Shown: piece after piece, positions 8,015 through 17,728 of the stretch
How positions within the stretch are numbered: position 1 is the stretch's first letter
Layout of the letters: each line of letters begins with the position of its first letter
DNA from: Streptomyces sp. JHA26
GTDB taxonomy: Bacteria > Actinomycetota > Actinomycetes > Streptomycetales > Streptomycetaceae
Direction: 5' to 3'
Length of the DNA: 64,000 bases
Assembly (NCBI RefSeq): GCF_002005565.1
Contig: NZ_BDJC01000009.1
Location: forward strand, 94,534-158,533
Notes under the pieces: model-generated
What the model saw: the letters and a program-made list of their open reading frames with translations, nothing else
What the model was told of the DNA's origin: nothing
The model's database searches: none
Position numbers and translations under genes: made by a program

Positions 8015-10084
8015 ATGGCCGTCACCGCGCCCGAGCCCGCCGTCCGTCCGTCGTCGGCTCCCGCGCCCCGGTCGGGGGCGGCCGCGGTGACGGCCGGCCT
8101 CGTCCTCCTGGTCGCCGTCCTCGCGGTCGTCGACATCACCCAGGGCACCGCCGCCGTCGGGTCGTCCGAGGTGTTCAAGGCCCTGACCGGGCGGGCCGAC
8201 CCCGGCGACGCGTCCGTCGTCGTCGCCTCCCGGCTGCCCCGCACGACCGCCGGCCTCCTGGTCGGCGCCGTGCTCGGCACGGCCGGCGCCGTGCTCCAGG
8301 CGGTCAGCCGCAACGTGCTGGCCTCCCCCGACACCCTCGCGGTGAACGCGGGTTCCTACCTGGCGCTCGGGCTCGTCGGCGCCGCCGGCGTCTCGCTGCC
8401 GATGATCGCCTCGTCCGGTGTCGCCTTCGCCGGCGGCCTGGCGGCGGCGGCCGTCGTGCTCGGCCTGTCCGGCCCGGGCACCGGCACCGTCCGGCTCGTC
8501 CTGGCCGGCACCGCGCTGATGCTGGGCCTGAACTCCGTGACCGAGGGGCTGCTCCTGCTGTTCCCCCAGGAGACGGAAGGCCTTTACCGGTGGAACCAGG
8601 GCAGCATCGCCCAGAACGGCTTCGGCGGTGTCCTGCAGATGCTCCCGATCGCCCTGATCGGCCTCGTGGGGCTGCTGCTGACCGCCCGTCGCGTCGACGC
8701 GCTCGCCCTCGGCGACGACGCGGCACGCGGGGTGGGCGTCCCGGTGCGGGCCACCCGCGTCACGGTCGTCGTCCTGGCGGCGCTGCTGTCCGCCGCCGCG
8801 GTCACGCTGGCCGGTCCCCTCGGCTTCGTCGGCCTGTCCGCACCCGCCCTGGTGCGCCCGCTCGCCCGCCGGTACCGCGGGTACGCGCGCTCCCGCGCGG
8901 CCCTGCCCGCCGCCGCGCTCGCCGGCGCGGCCCTGGTGCTCGGGTCGGACGTGCTGCTGCGGGCGCTGGTGCCGGACGACCTGTCGGTGGCCGTGCCCAC
9001 GGGGGTGGTCACGAGCCTGGTCGGCGCCGTGTTCCTGGTCGTGACGGCACTGCGGCTGCGGGACACCGCGGGGGCGGACGCGCCGGACCGGCTGCGCATC
9101 CCGAGCCGGGCGGTGTTCCTGGCCACGGTGGGCGTCCTCGTGGCCGTCCTGGCCGGCCTGGTCGTCGCCGCCGTGCTGGTGGGCGACAGCAAGCTGCTGC
9201 TCGGTGACGTCGCCAACTGGGCGCAGGGGAGGGCCGGGCGGACCGTCTCCTTCGTCCTGGACACCCGGGTGCCGCGGGTGCTCGCCGCGCTGTGCGCGGG
9301 TGCGGCACTCGCCCTGTCCGGCACGCTGGTGCAGGCCGTCACCCGCAACCCGCTGGCGGAACCGAGCGTCCTGGGGGTCTCCGGCGGGGCCGCGCTGGGT
9401 GCCGTGCTCCTGGTGACGACCGCGCCCGTCGCCGCCGGGTGGGCCGTCGCCGGTGCCGCGTTCGCGGGGGCCGGTGTCACCGCGGTCGTCGTCTTCGGGC
9501 TCGCCGCGCGGGGCGGTTTCCGGCAGAACCGGCTGGTCCTCGTCGGCATCGGCGTCGCCGCCGCGACGACGGCGCTGATCAGCCTGCTGATCGTGCTCAC
9601 CGACCCGTTCAACGCCACCAAGGCGCTGACCTGGCTGTCCGGTTCCACGTACGGGCGCACCCTGCCGGACGTGCTGCCCGTCGCCCTGGTGCTGGCCGTC
9701 GGCACGGCCGTGGCGGTGGCCCGGCGCACGGAGCTGGACCTACTCTCCCTGGACGAGGACACGCCCCGTCTGCTCGGCCTGCCGTTGGGCCCCGGCCGCC
9801 TCGGCTTCCTCGCCCTGAGCGTCCTGCTCAGCGCGACCGCCGTGGCCTGTGCGGGCACCATCGGCTTCGTGGGCCTGGTGGCCCCGCACGCGGCACGCGC
9901 CCTGGTGGGCCGGCGGCACGTGCGGGTCGTCCCGGTGGCGATGCTGCTGGGTGCCGCGCTCGTCTGCACGGCCGATCTGCTGGGCCGCACGGTGATCGCC
10001 CCGGCCCAGCTCGGCGCGGGCCTCATGACGGCGGTGATCGGAACGCCGTACTTCCTGTACCTGCTGGTACGCAGCAGGCGGTAG
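8015..10084 (+). CDS. Fused double FecCD-type siderophore permease
   Basis: 689 residues, about twice the length of one BtuC/FecC subunit. Two homologous halves are visible: residues about 25-345 and 360-689. Each has the Arg-Leu-Pro-Arg motif before a helix (SRLPRT and TRVPRV) and the GFVGLxxPxxxR signature near its C-terminal third. Each half should have about ten membrane helices. Separate FecC and FecD are more usual; the fusion recalls FhuB. ATG 8015 lies 7 bases after the lipoprotein stop. The protein forms the whole membrane channel of the iron-box-controlled importer. Confidence 0.88.
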   Translation: MAVTAPEPAVRPSSAPAPRSGAAAVTAGLVLLVAVLAVVDITQGTAAVGSSEVFKALTGRADPGDASVVVASRLPRTTAGLLVGAVLGTAGAVLQAVSRNVLASPDTLAVNAGSYLALGLVGAAGVSLPMIASSGVAFAGGLAAAAVVLGLSGPGTGTVRLVLAGTALMLGLNSVTEGLLLLFPQETEGLYRWNQGSIAQNGFGGVLQMLPIALIGLVGLLLTARRVDALALGDDAARGVGVPVRATRVTVVVLAALLSAAAVTLAGPLGFVGLSAPALVRPLARRYRGYARSRAALPAAALAGAALVLGSDVLLRALVPDDLSVAVPTGVVTSLVGAVFLVVTALRLRDTAGADAPDRLRIPSRAVFLATVGVLVAVLAGLVVAAVLVGDSKLLLGDVANWAQGRAGRTVSFVLDTRVPRVLAALCAGAALALSGTLVQAVTRNPLAEPSVLGVSGGAALGAVLLVTTAPVAAGWAVAGAAFAGAGVTAVVVFGLAARGGFRQNRLVLVGIGVAAATTALISLLIVLTDPFNATKALTWLSGSTYGRTLPDVLPVALVLAVGTAVAVARRTELDLLSLDEDTPRLLGLPLGPGRLGFLALSVLLSATAVACAGTIGFVGLVAPHAARALVGRRHVRVVPVAMLLGAALVCTADLLGRTVIAPAQLGAGLMTAVIGTPYFLYLLVRSRR

Positions 10085-10337
10085 CCGGCCGGGCACTCGC
10101 CGGGGACCACGACGGCCCGCCGAACGGCGCCGACGGCGCCCCGGTCCGCGGCGAACCGCTCCGCCCGCGCCGAGCCCGCCCGGCGTCGGCAGCGGCCCGC
10201 TCGACCACGCCGCCCCGCCGCTCACCGACCGGGGCGCCGCCGTCTCCCGGCTCACCGGCCGGCTGGACGGCCGGTTCCCCCTGCCGGACCGTGCCCGCAC
10301 GGCCCCGAGCGGCCTCGCACCCCGCGTGCACCCATGA
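10085..10337 (+). pseudogene. Coding-like remnant with a frame change
   Basis: No intact gene fits here, but the reading frame beginning at about 10110 (DHDGPPNGADGAPVRGEPLRP) and a different frame from about 10170 to TGA 10335-10337 (GPLDHAAPPLTDRG...APRVHP) both show nearly pure G/C third positions. This suggests the C-terminal end of a decayed gene with a frameshift near 10165. No family is recognised. The following 175 bases to 10512 show no gene and presumably hold the promoter of the MFS gene. Confidence 0.35.
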
Positions 10338-10512
10338 GTTCGGATCCGCAAAGCGACACGGTCGTCTCCACGGCCCCCGGCGTCCCGGATCCGTCCGGTC
10401 CGCCGGTGTGACCCGCGCGAACCCGGGCAGCAGCCCTGACATGCGCCGGACGATCACTGCGGCGCAGAATTCGCTCAGGCGAAACGTGGTGAAGCAACAG
10501 AAAGGCAGCAGC

Positions 10513-12051
10513 GTGACGGACGCGAAGCCTGACGGCCGGTCCGGCCCCCACGGCCGGGTCAAGATGCCGAGCACGGTCGCGGCCCTGCCGCGGCAGGTAC
10601 GGGAGGAACTGGCCCACCGGCTCCGCCGCAACAAGCGGGCCTTCCGCGAGGAGGACGTCCAGGTCGTCGAGAAGCCCCTGCTCAAACGCGCGGTCGGGGC
10701 ATCGGCGCTGGGCAACTGCATGGAGTGGTTCGACTTCGGCGTCTACAGCTACCTGGCGGCCACCATCGGCAAGGTGTTCTTCCCCGGCGCCTCCCCGGCC
10801 GCCCAGGTCATCTCGTCGTTCGCCACCTTCGCCGCCGCGTTCGTGGTGCGCCCCCTCGGCGGCCTCGTCCTCGGCCCCCTCGGGGACCGCGTCGGCCGGC
10901 AGAAGGTGCTCGCCACCACCATGATCATGATGGCGGCCGGCACCTTCTGCATCGGCCTGATCCCCAGCTTCGACACCATCGGCATCGCCGCGCCGATCCT
11001 GCTGCTGCTCGCCAGGATGGTCCAGGGCTTCTCCACCGGAGGCGAGTACGGCGGGGCCACCACCTTCGTCGCCGAGTACTCACCCGACCGGCGGCGCGGC
11101 TTCCTGTCCAGCTGGCTCGACTTCGGCACCTTCGTCGGCTACGCCCTCGGCTCGGCCCTGGTCACCGGCCTGAACCTGTGGCTGACCGACGCCCAGATGC
11201 TCTCCTGGGGCTGGCGGCTGCCGTTCCTGATCGCCGGTCCGCTCGGCGTCATCGGCCTGTACATGCGGCTCAGGCTGGAGGAGTCCCCCGCCTTCCAGCA
11301 GCAGCTCGACGAGCACGAGAAGAGCCTCGCCCAGGAGTCGGCGGGCACCGAGTTCAGGACCATCGTCAAGGAGCACCGGCGCCCGCTGGTCCTGTGCATG
11401 GGCATCGTGCTGCTCTACAACGTCACCAACTACATGGTCACCGGCTACCTGCCGACGTACCAGACCGAGACCCTGGGCCGCTCCAGCGGTTCCGCCGACG
11501 TGCTGGTGCTGATCGGCATGCTGTGGATCGTCGTCCTGATCACCTTCCTCGGCCGGCTCAGCGACCGCGTCGGCCGCCGTCCGCTCTACGCCGTCGGCGC
11601 GGCAGCCATGATCGTCTTCTCGGTACCGGCGTTCCTGCTGCTCAGGTCGGACGGCACCGTGGCGCCCGTCCTCGGGATTCTGATCCTGTCCACGCTGCTG
11701 GCCTGCTTCGCCGCCCCGAGCGCGGCCACCCTGCCCGCCCTGTTCCCGACCGCCGTGCGCTACGCGGCCATGGGCATCGGCTTCAACTTCGCCGTCGCCG
11801 CCTTCGGCGGCACCACGCCGCTGGTCGCCGAGGCGCTGGTGAGCGTCACCGGCGACGACCTGATGCCGGCCTACTACCTGATGGTGGCCGGCGCCATCGG
11901 GCTGGTGACGGTCAGGTTCCTGCCGGAGAGCGCCCAGGTGCCGCTGCGCGGCTCGCAGCCCATGGTCGGTTCCCGGAGCGAGCAGCGGGAGCTGATCAGC
12001 ACGTCCGCCGACCTCTACGCCTTCTCCGAGGAGCGCCCGGCGAGCCGGTGA
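10513..12051 (+). CDS. MFS metabolite:H+ symporter, ProP-like
   Basis: 512 residues, 12 predicted membrane helices after an unusually long basic cytoplasmic N-terminus (about 60 residues). The hallmark GNCMEWFDFGVYSYLA (about 67-82) and the loop GDRVGRQKVL place it in the metabolite:H+ symporter group that includes ProP (proline/betaine). GTG 10513 is chosen because AAAGG sits 7 bases upstream; the open frame extends much further but without coding character. Substrate is not certain: proline, glycine betaine, or an organic acid. A 13-bp terminator follows directly. Confidence 0.82.
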   Translation: MTDAKPDGRSGPHGRVKMPSTVAALPRQVREELAHRLRRNKRAFREEDVQVVEKPLLKRAVGASALGNCMEWFDFGVYSYLAATIGKVFFPGASPAAQVISSFATFAAAFVVRPLGGLVLGPLGDRVGRQKVLATTMIMMAAGTFCIGLIPSFDTIGIAAPILLLLARMVQGFSTGGEYGGATTFVAEYSPDRRRGFLSSWLDFGTFVGYALGSALVTGLNLWLTDAQMLSWGWRLPFLIAGPLGVIGLYMRLRLEESPAFQQQLDEHEKSLAQESAGTEFRTIVKEHRRPLVLCMGIVLLYNVTNYMVTGYLPTYQTETLGRSSGSADVLVLIGMLWIVVLITFLGRLSDRVGRRPLYAVGAAAMIVFSVPAFLLLRSDGTVAPVLGILILSTLLACFAAPSAATLPALFPTAVRYAAMGIGFNFAVAAFGGTTPLVAEALVSVTGDDLMPAYYLMVAGAIGLVTVRFLPESAQVPLRGSQPMVGSRSEQRELISTSADLYAFSEERPASR

Positions 12052-12079
12052 CCGGCCGCACCGGCCCCGGTGCGGCCGG
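12052..12079 (+). terminator. Bidirectional terminator after the ProP-like gene
   Basis: Perfect 13-bp inverted repeat (12052-12064 with 12067-12079) starting at the base after the stop codon, and 28 bases before the end of the convergent gene at 12107. Confidence 0.75.
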
Positions 12080-12106
12080 GCGTCCCGACGGCCCCGGGCC
12101 CTGCCG

Positions 12107-12589
12107 TCACGTTCCCGTTCCCTCCGGCTCGCGGTCCGAGGCCGGCCACACGTAGGGCAGGTCGTCCGGGACCCCGGGGAACAGCCCGGCGTACGTGTCC
12201 GGGTCCTTGCGCACCAGCGCCGACCGGTGGCTGCGATGGAAGGCGTCGTCCCCGATCCAGGGCGGCAGCTCCCCGGCCCGGGCGAGCTCCGGCTGGTCGC
12301 GCACGGGGACGCCGGGACGGGAGGCGGCGAGCTGGGCGACGAGCTGGGCGGCACAGCTGTCCTGGTGTCCCCGGTCGCGCCAGACCCGGCAGATCTCCAG
12401 GCCGTAGCGGACGAGTGCCTCCTCGTAGCCGGTCCACATGCGCACCGCGGGGTGCCGGCGCCAGCCGTAGCCGGGGACGGTGAGGCCGCGCAGCACCTGG
12501 AGCGCCTCGACCCGCTGTTTGCCCAGCCGGCGGCGGTCCAGGACGAGCGCCGTCTCCCGGAAGCCGGGGTGGGGCAGGAAGGTCTGCAC
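12107..12589 (-). CDS. MSMEG_6728-like protein, Pyr_excise-type fold suspected
   Basis: 160 residues. The N-terminus (MQTFLPHPGFRETALVLDRRRLGKQRVE) matches a conserved actinobacterial group known as MSMEG_6728-like, which resembles the pyrimidine-dimer glycosylase family of T4 endonuclease V (Pyr_excise). The conserved Arg cluster DRRRLGKQR and the segment WRRHPAVRMW are the visible hallmarks. A DNA glycosylase role is inferred from family resemblance only. It lies 18 bases downstream of the Rieske gene of the carotenoid operon and could be its last member, which would link pigment and UV repair. Confidence 0.65.
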   Translation of the reverse strand: MQTFLPHPGFRETALVLDRRRLGKQRVEALQVLRGLTVPGYGWRRHPAVRMWTGYEEALVRYGLEICRVWRDRGHQDSCAAQLVAQLAASRPGVPVRDQPELARAGELPPWIGDDAFHRSHRSALVRKDPDTYAGLFPGVPDDLPYVWPASDREPEGTGT

Positions 12590-12607
12590 GGGGGTGTCCT
12601 CCTCCGG

Positions 12608-13618
12608 TCAGCCGGGGAACACGCCGCGCCGGCGCAGGTCCCGGCGCCGTTCGGCGTAGGCGAGGTCGTCGCGCCACAGGCGGCCGGCGGCGGCGCGCAT
12701 CAGCGGGCGCAGGGCCGGTGCCAGGCGGCGGGCCACGAGGAACCCGGACCGGTCCGAGGTGGCGAGCACGGCCTCGGTGACCGCGGTGCGCGGCCGGCCG
12801 AGGCCGTCGGGGGCCAGCGGCGTGGCGTGGCTCTCCACGACCGACCCGGCGCCCTCGCCGTCCGTGATGCGCATGACGACGGTGCGCGGTCCGGGGGCGG
12901 TGAACTCGGCCCGCACGGGGACGACGAGGCGCCCGGTGAGCCGGAAGGAGACGTCCACGAGGAAGCGGTCGTCGGCGTCGGTGCCGTCCGGGGCCCGTAC
13001 GACGGTGAGGTCCACGAAGGAGTACGGGTGGAACCAGGCGCCGTGCCACGGGTCGAGGCGGTTGGCGACGACGTCCTCCGGCTCGCAGGCGCCGGTGCCG
13101 CGCCAGACCGATGTCAGCGCCGTCGCCGGGTCCGGTCTGTCGGGCACCGCGGGGGCCGGGGTCGGCGGTTCCTGCCCCACGGCGTCCAGTCGTGCCCACA
13201 CCAGGACGCCGTCGTCGTGCACCGGGAAGGGTTCCCAGCCGGCGAACGGGGTGCCGTCCAGGGCGAGTCCGTGCCAGCGGCACACGAGCGTGCCGCACCG
13301 CACCGGGCCGTCGGCCAGCGGGGCGCCGAGATGGGGGCAGGCACCGGGGCCGCCCACCAGGCGGCCGTGCGCGTCCCGCCAGAGGACGACCTCGACGCCG
13401 GCGACCGTGGCGGCCAGCGGACGGTCGGGGCGGACGCCGGTGGTGGCGCCGACGACGTACCAGTTGCCCGAGGGCCGCGCCAGGGCGCGTGCGAGGGCCC
13501 CGGCGATGACGGCCGGCCGGGCCTCGCGCCAGGTGGGGCGCTGCCGGGACCAGGGGACGGGGCGGCGGCGCAGCCGCAGGGGGTACCGGCCCCGGCGGGG
13601 CCGGGATTCCTGGCTCAT
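12608..13618 (-). CDS. Rieske [2Fe-2S] protein of the carotenoid operon (DUF5914-like)
   Basis: 336 residues. A Rieske domain occupies about 45-155 with both ligand pairs: CPH (Cys-x-His) and CRWHG (Cys-x2-His). The C-terminal part (about 165-310) resembles the DUF5914/SRPBCC-like region found with such domains in Streptomyces. It overlaps the crtB stop by 4 bases, so it is translationally coupled to phytoene synthase. It occupies the position called crtV in other Streptomyces carotenoid clusters, but equating the two is uncertain. It may hydroxylate or desaturate a carotenoid or act as an electron carrier; the substrate is unknown. Confidence 0.75.
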   Translation of the reverse strand: MSQESRPRRGRYPLRLRRRPVPWSRQRPTWREARPAVIAGALARALARPSGNWYVVGATTGVRPDRPLAATVAGVEVVLWRDAHGRLVGGPGACPHLGAPLADGPVRCGTLVCRWHGLALDGTPFAGWEPFPVHDDGVLVWARLDAVGQEPPTPAPAVPDRPDPATALTSVWRGTGACEPEDVVANRLDPWHGAWFHPYSFVDLTVVRAPDGTDADDRFLVDVSFRLTGRLVVPVRAEFTAPGPRTVVMRITDGEGAGSVVESHATPLAPDGLGRPRTAVTEAVLATSDRSGFLVARRLAPALRPLMRAAAGRLWRDDLAYAERRRDLRRRGVFPG

Positions 13619-14607
13619 CGGACCTCCTCCGCCTCGTGGGGCGCCGTCGGCGGTCGTGCCGGGGACGTCCCCCGGGATCCGAGCCGCGCGGCCAGCACCC
13701 GGGCGAGTCCGTCGGCGGCTACGGCCGCTCGCCGTCCGCGGGAGACCACCGCGCGCCGGTGCAGTACCGCGTACCCGCCGTCCGCGACGGCGTCGAGGAT
13801 GGCGCGGTAGAGCACGTACGCGGTGCGGATGCAGGGCCGGGCGACGGGGTCCAGCATCGCGAGGCCCGGCGCCGCGTCGCGGTACACGGCCCGGGTGAGG
13901 TCCTCGGCGGTCCGCAGCGCCGCGGTGATCCGCCGGTCGTGGCGGCCGGTGCGCCGGCTCCAGTGCAGCAGGGAGCGGTCCACGCCGTGGGCGGCGAGCA
14001 GGTCGGCGGGAAGGTAGACGCGGCCCCGGTCGAGGTCCTCCCCGACGTCCCGCAGGAAGTTGGTCAGCTGGAAGGCGACGCCCAGCGCGGCGGCGTGCGG
14101 GGCGGCCTCCTCGCGCGGGGTCACGGTGCCGAGCACGGGCAGCATCTGCAGGCCGATCACCGCGGCCGAGCCGTGCATGTAGGCGCGCAGGTCGTCGTAG
14201 GTGGCGTAGTCGGTGACGGTGAGGTCACTGCGCATGGAGGCCATGAAGGCGGTGAAGTACGCCGGGTCGATGGCGTGGCGGGCGGCGGTGTCGGCCACGG
14301 CGAGGACCACGGGCTCCCCGTCGGCCCGGCCGCCGTCCAGGGCGTGCCGCAGGCGTTCCTCGAGGCGGGTCAGCGCGGCGGCCCGCTCGGCGGGTGCCGC
14401 GCCGGCTCCCAGGTCGTCGACGATGTCGTCGGCCCACCGCGCGAAGCCGTACAGCGCGTGAACGGCCGGCCTGCGGTCGGCGGGCAGCAGGCGGGTCGCC
14501 AGGAAGTAGGTGCGCCCGTGGCGGGCGTTGAGGCTCCGGCACCGGGTGTAGGCGGCGCGCAGCGCCGGGTCGGTGATGCCGGCGGCGTCCAGTTCGCGGC
14601 GGGTCAT
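13615..14607 (-). CDS. crtB: Phytoene synthase
   Basis: 330 residues, squalene/phytoene synthase family. The first aspartate-rich motif is [13 protein letters not shown] (residues 53-65) and the second is [20 protein letters not shown], the standard substrate-Mg2+ sites. The enzyme condenses two geranylgeranyl diphosphates to phytoene. ATG 14607 overlaps the crtI stop (ATGA), and the gene's own stop overlaps the Rieske start, so crtI-crtB-Rieske form one coupled operon. The GGPP synthase gene that should feed it (crtE) is not in the window. Confidence 0.93.
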   Translation of the reverse strand: MTRRELDAAGITDPALRAAYTRCRSLNARHGRTYFLATRLLPADRRPAVHALYGFARWADDIVDDLGAGAAPAERAAALTRLEERLRHALDGGRADGEPVVLAVADTAARHAIDPAYFTAFMASMRSDLTVTDYATYDDLRAYMHGSAAVIGLQMLPVLGTVTPREEAAPHAAALGVAFQLTNFLRDVGEDLDRGRVYLPADLLAAHGVDRSLLHWSRRTGRHDRRITAALRTAEDLTRAVYRDAAPGLAMLDPVARPCIRTAYVLYRAILDAVADGGYAVLHRRAVVSRGRRAAVAADGLARVLAARLGSRGTSPARPPTAPHEAEEVR

Positions 14608-16106
14608 CGGCGTCCGCCCCCCGGGGCCGTGCCGGTGATGCGGGCGGCGGCGAGCTTCCCCGAGATCAGCACGGTCGGCACGCCGACGCCCGGGGTGGTG
14701 CCGCAGCCGGCGAGGACCGCGTTGTCCGTGCCGCGCACTAGGTTGCGGGGCCGGAAGGGCCCGGTCTGGGCGAAGGTGTGGGCGACGGAGAACGGCGTGC
14801 CCGCGGCGTGGCCCTGGGCGGTCCAGTCGGCGGGCGTCACCAGGCACTCCGCCTCGACTGCGGCGGCGATCCCGGTCAGTCCCCGGCGTTCGAGGGTGGC
14901 GAGCAGCCGGTCGCGGTAGCGGGGCGCGAGGTCGCTCCAGGCCTCGGCGCCCGGGCCGATGTCGGTGTTGGGGCAGGGGGCGAGGACGTAGTGGAGGTGG
15001 CGGCCGGCGGGGGCGAGGGCGGGGTCGCCGGCGGTGGGCCGGGTGATGAGCAGGGAGGGGTCGGTCATCAGGGCGCCGGTGCGGGTCAGTTCGTCGAAGG
15101 TCCGGCGCCAGGCGGCGCCGAAGGAGAGCGTGTGGTGGGCGAGGTGCGGCCAGGTGCGGGTGGTGCCGGCGTGCAGGACGACGGCGGACGGCGCGTGGCG
15201 CAGCCGCAGTGGGCGGCGCGGGCGGCGGCCCAGCAGCCGGTGGACGACGGGCAGGTCGGGGGTGAGGACGACGGCGTCGCAGGGGATGCGCTCGTGGGCG
15301 GTGACGACCGCGGTGACGCGGCTGCCGGACCGTTCCAGGCTGGTGACGTCCCGTCCGAGGAGCAGGTCGGCCCCGGCGGCGGTGGCGGCGGCGGCCATGG
15401 CGCGGGGCAGGGCGTGCATGCCGCCGCGCGGGAAGTACACGCCGGCCACCGTGTCCATGTAGGCGATGACGGCGTAGGCGGCCAGGGCGCGGGCCGGTGC
15501 GACACCGGCGTACAGGGCCTGGAAGGAGAACACGCGCTTGAGGCGCTCGTCCGTGAGGAAGCGGCCGATGCGCGCGTCCAGCCGGCCGAACCCGCCGAGG
15601 GCGGCGAGCCGGGCGAGGTCGGGGGTGAGCAGGCCGAGCGGCGAGTCGAAGTTGGCGTCGATGAACCGGCGCATCTGCACGGCGTACAGCCGCTGGAGCC
15701 AGGTGCGCAGCCGCCGGTACCCGGCCGCCTCCCTGGGTCCGGCGAAGCGTTCCACCTCCGCCTCCATCGCGGCGGCGTCGGTGTGCACGTCCAGTGCGGT
15801 GCCGTCGGCGAAGCACGCCCGGTAGGCGGGGTGCAGGGGCAGGAGGTCCACGTGGTCGCGCAGCCGCTCGCCGACGGCCGCGAACGCCTCGTCGGCCAGG
15901 TGGGGCATGGTCAGGACGGTCGGGCCGGTGTCGAGGTGGTAGCCGCCGAGCTCGCGCCGTCCGGCACGGCCGCCGGGCAGCGGGTCGCGTTCCACGACCG
16001 TCACCCGCCGTCCCGTGCCCAGCAGGTGCAGGGCGGCGGACAGGCCCGCGAGTCCGGCCCCGACGACCACCACGTGGCCGGTGCGGCCGGGCACCGTGCG
16101 CGTCAC
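14604..16106 (-). CDS. crtI: Phytoene desaturase
   Basis: 500 residues. The dinucleotide-binding motif [19 protein letters not shown] (about 11-29) is followed by an acidic end VVERD. The C-terminal [21 protein letters not shown] is the typical CrtI tail. It uses FAD to convert phytoene to lycopene. GTG 16106 is preferred because GGAGG lies 7 bases upstream and homologues begin with the same RTVPGRT segment; the frame stays open upstream without coding sense. First gene of the minus-strand crt operon, divergent from crtY. Confidence 0.93.
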   Translation of the reverse strand: MTRTVPGRTGHVVVVGAGLAGLSAALHLLGTGRRVTVVERDPLPGGRAGRRELGGYHLDTGPTVLTMPHLADEAFAAVGERLRDHVDLLPLHPAYRACFADGTALDVHTDAAAMEAEVERFAGPREAAGYRRLRTWLQRLYAVQMRRFIDANFDSPLGLLTPDLARLAALGGFGRLDARIGRFLTDERLKRVFSFQALYAGVAPARALAAYAVIAYMDTVAGVYFPRGGMHALPRAMAAAATAAGADLLLGRDVTSLERSGSRVTAVVTAHERIPCDAVVLTPDLPVVHRLLGRRPRRPLRLRHAPSAVVLHAGTTRTWPHLAHHTLSFGAAWRRTFDELTRTGALMTDPSLLITRPTAGDPALAPAGRHLHYVLAPCPNTDIGPGAEAWSDLAPRYRDRLLATLERRGLTGIAAAVEAECLVTPADWTAQGHAAGTPFSVAHTFAQTGPFRPRNLVRGTDNAVLAGCGTTPGVGVPTVLISGKLAAARITGTAPGGGRR

Positions 16107-16508
16107 CGGCGCCCCTCCCCGGTGGGCGGCGGGCCCCAGAGCCCTCGTCTGCCGTCGCCGGCCGTGCTGACGCGCATCCGGGTCCTCTCCTCGTCGGTTC
16201 CGCCGGCGGGTCCCGCCGGCCGCCTCGGCGGCTCCCGCGGGTCCGGCCGGGGCGTGACACGGCGTCATGCCTTCCCCCGCCGGGCCCGGCACGATGCCGC
16301 CTTGGTCCGTTCACGTACGGCGGTCACCCGCCCGGCGGGCACCCGCACCGGGTGCCCCGCGCGCCGCGCTTCACTCGGCGGCGCGCAGGCGGGATACTCC
16401 GCCGGGGCCCTGCCGTCACGTCCCCGCCGCCCCGCACGCCGGAGACACGGGCGGCGGACAGGCGGGCGGTGGGCGGCCGGCAGGCGGGGCGGACGGAAGG
16501 GAGGCGCC
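16107..16508. promoter_or_regulatory. Divergent crtI/crtY promoter region
   Basis: 402 bases without a convincing gene. On the plus strand TTCACT (16370-16375), a 17-base spacer and GATACT (16393-16398) form a plausible promoter for crtY with a leader of roughly 100 bases. No clear minus-strand promoter for crtI was found. A light-responsive regulator would be expected by analogy with other Streptomyces crt clusters, but no regulator gene or known operator is visible here. Confidence 0.45.
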
Positions 16509-17711
16509 GTGGTCGACGCGGACATCGTCGTGGTCGGGGCCGGGGCGGCGGGCCTGTCCCTGGCGCACCGGCTCCCGGCGGGCACGCACCGCCGTCCGGC
16601 GCCCTCCGTCGTCCTGATCGAGCCGCCCGCCGGTGCGCTGCGACCGCCGCGGCGCACCTGGTGCTTCTGGGAGACGGGCCCCGGCCGCTTCGACCGGGCG
16701 GTGACGGCGTCGTGGGAGTGGCTGCGGGTGTGCGGCCGGGACGGGGCGGTCGTCCGGCGGCACATCGCGCCCGCGCGCTACAAGATGATCCGCTCGGACG
16801 ACTTCGAGGCGCTGGTGGAGCGCGATCTGAAGGACCGGCCGGGACTGCGGCGCCTGGAGGCCACCGTCGACGCGGTGACCGCGCTGCCGGACGGCACCGC
16901 GCGCCTGTCGGCCACGGACGCCGCCGGCCGACGCGTCTCGCTGCGCTCCCGCTGCGTCTTCGACTCCCGCCCGCCCGGCCGCCCGGTTGCCGCCCGCACC
17001 CGTCTGCTCCAGCACTTCCGCGGCTGGTTCGTCCGCACCGAACGGCCGGTCTTCGACCCGTCGGTGGTCGACCTGATGGACTTCCGCACCCGGCAGCCGG
17101 CGCGCGGCCTGTCCTTCGGCTACGTCCTGCCGACCGGCCGGCACACCGCGCTGGTCGAGTACACGGAGTTCGGCCCCGAGCCGCTGACGCCGGCACAGTA
17201 CGACAGGGCCCTGGAGGACTACACGGGCCGCGTGCTGCGCATCGGCGCCGCGGAGGTCCTCTCGACGGAGCAGGGGGTGATCCCGATGACCGACGCGCTG
17301 TTCGAGCGGCAGGCCGGGGGGTCGGGCACCGTCTTCCGGATCGGGACGGCGGGCGGGGCGACGCGCGCCTCCACCGGCTACACGTTCGCCGCCGTGCAGC
17401 GCCAGGCGGAGGCCGTCGCCCACGCCGTCCGCGCGGGCCGCAGCCCGCTGCCGCCCGTCCCGTACCCGGCCCGGGCACGGCTGATGGACGCGGTGCTGCT
17501 GCGCGCGCTGGACACCGGCCGGGTCGACGGCCCCGACCTCTTCTTCCGGCTGTTCGACCGCGTCCCCGTCCGGCGGCTGCTGCGTTTCCTCGACGGGCGG
17601 ACCCGGCTCCACGAGGACCTCGCGGTCGGCGTGCGCACCCCCGTCCTGCCGATGCTGCGCACGGCGGCCGAACTGCCGTGGCTGCCCCGCCGTCCCGTCC
17701 CCGCCCGCTGA
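16509..17711 (+). CDS. crtY: Lycopene cyclase
   Basis: 400 residues. The N-terminal FAD/NAD site is VVVGAGAAGLSLAHRL (about 6-21). The segments RTWCFWE and YTEF, and a C-terminal region with RIGTAGGATRASTGYTF, are lycopene cyclase hallmarks. The enzyme closes both ends of lycopene to give beta-carotene. GTG 16509 follows AGGGAGG by 4 bases. It heads a plus-strand operon with crtT and crtU, which together would take lycopene to an aromatic carotenoid. Confidence 0.9.
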   Translation: MVDADIVVVGAGAAGLSLAHRLPAGTHRRPAPSVVLIEPPAGALRPPRRTWCFWETGPGRFDRAVTASWEWLRVCGRDGAVVRRHIAPARYKMIRSDDFEALVERDLKDRPGLRRLEATVDAVTALPDGTARLSATDAAGRRVSLRSRCVFDSRPPGRPVAARTRLLQHFRGWFVRTERPVFDPSVVDLMDFRTRQPARGLSFGYVLPTGRHTALVEYTEFGPEPLTPAQYDRALEDYTGRVLRIGAAEVLSTEQGVIPMTDALFERQAGGSGTVFRIGTAGGATRASTGYTFAAVQRQAEAVAHAVRAGRSPLPPVPYPARARLMDAVLLRALDTGRVDGPDLFFRLFDRVPVRRLLRFLDGRTRLHEDLAVGVRTPVLPMLRTAAELPWLPRRPVPAR

Positions 17712-17728
17712 CCCCTCGGGAGTCCCCC

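Noticed and set aside
14608..16314. Long minus-strand extension upstream of crtB in its own frame
   Set aside because: It is the out-of-frame shadow of crtI; crtB starts at ATG 14607 with the 4-base overlap typical of coupled genes.
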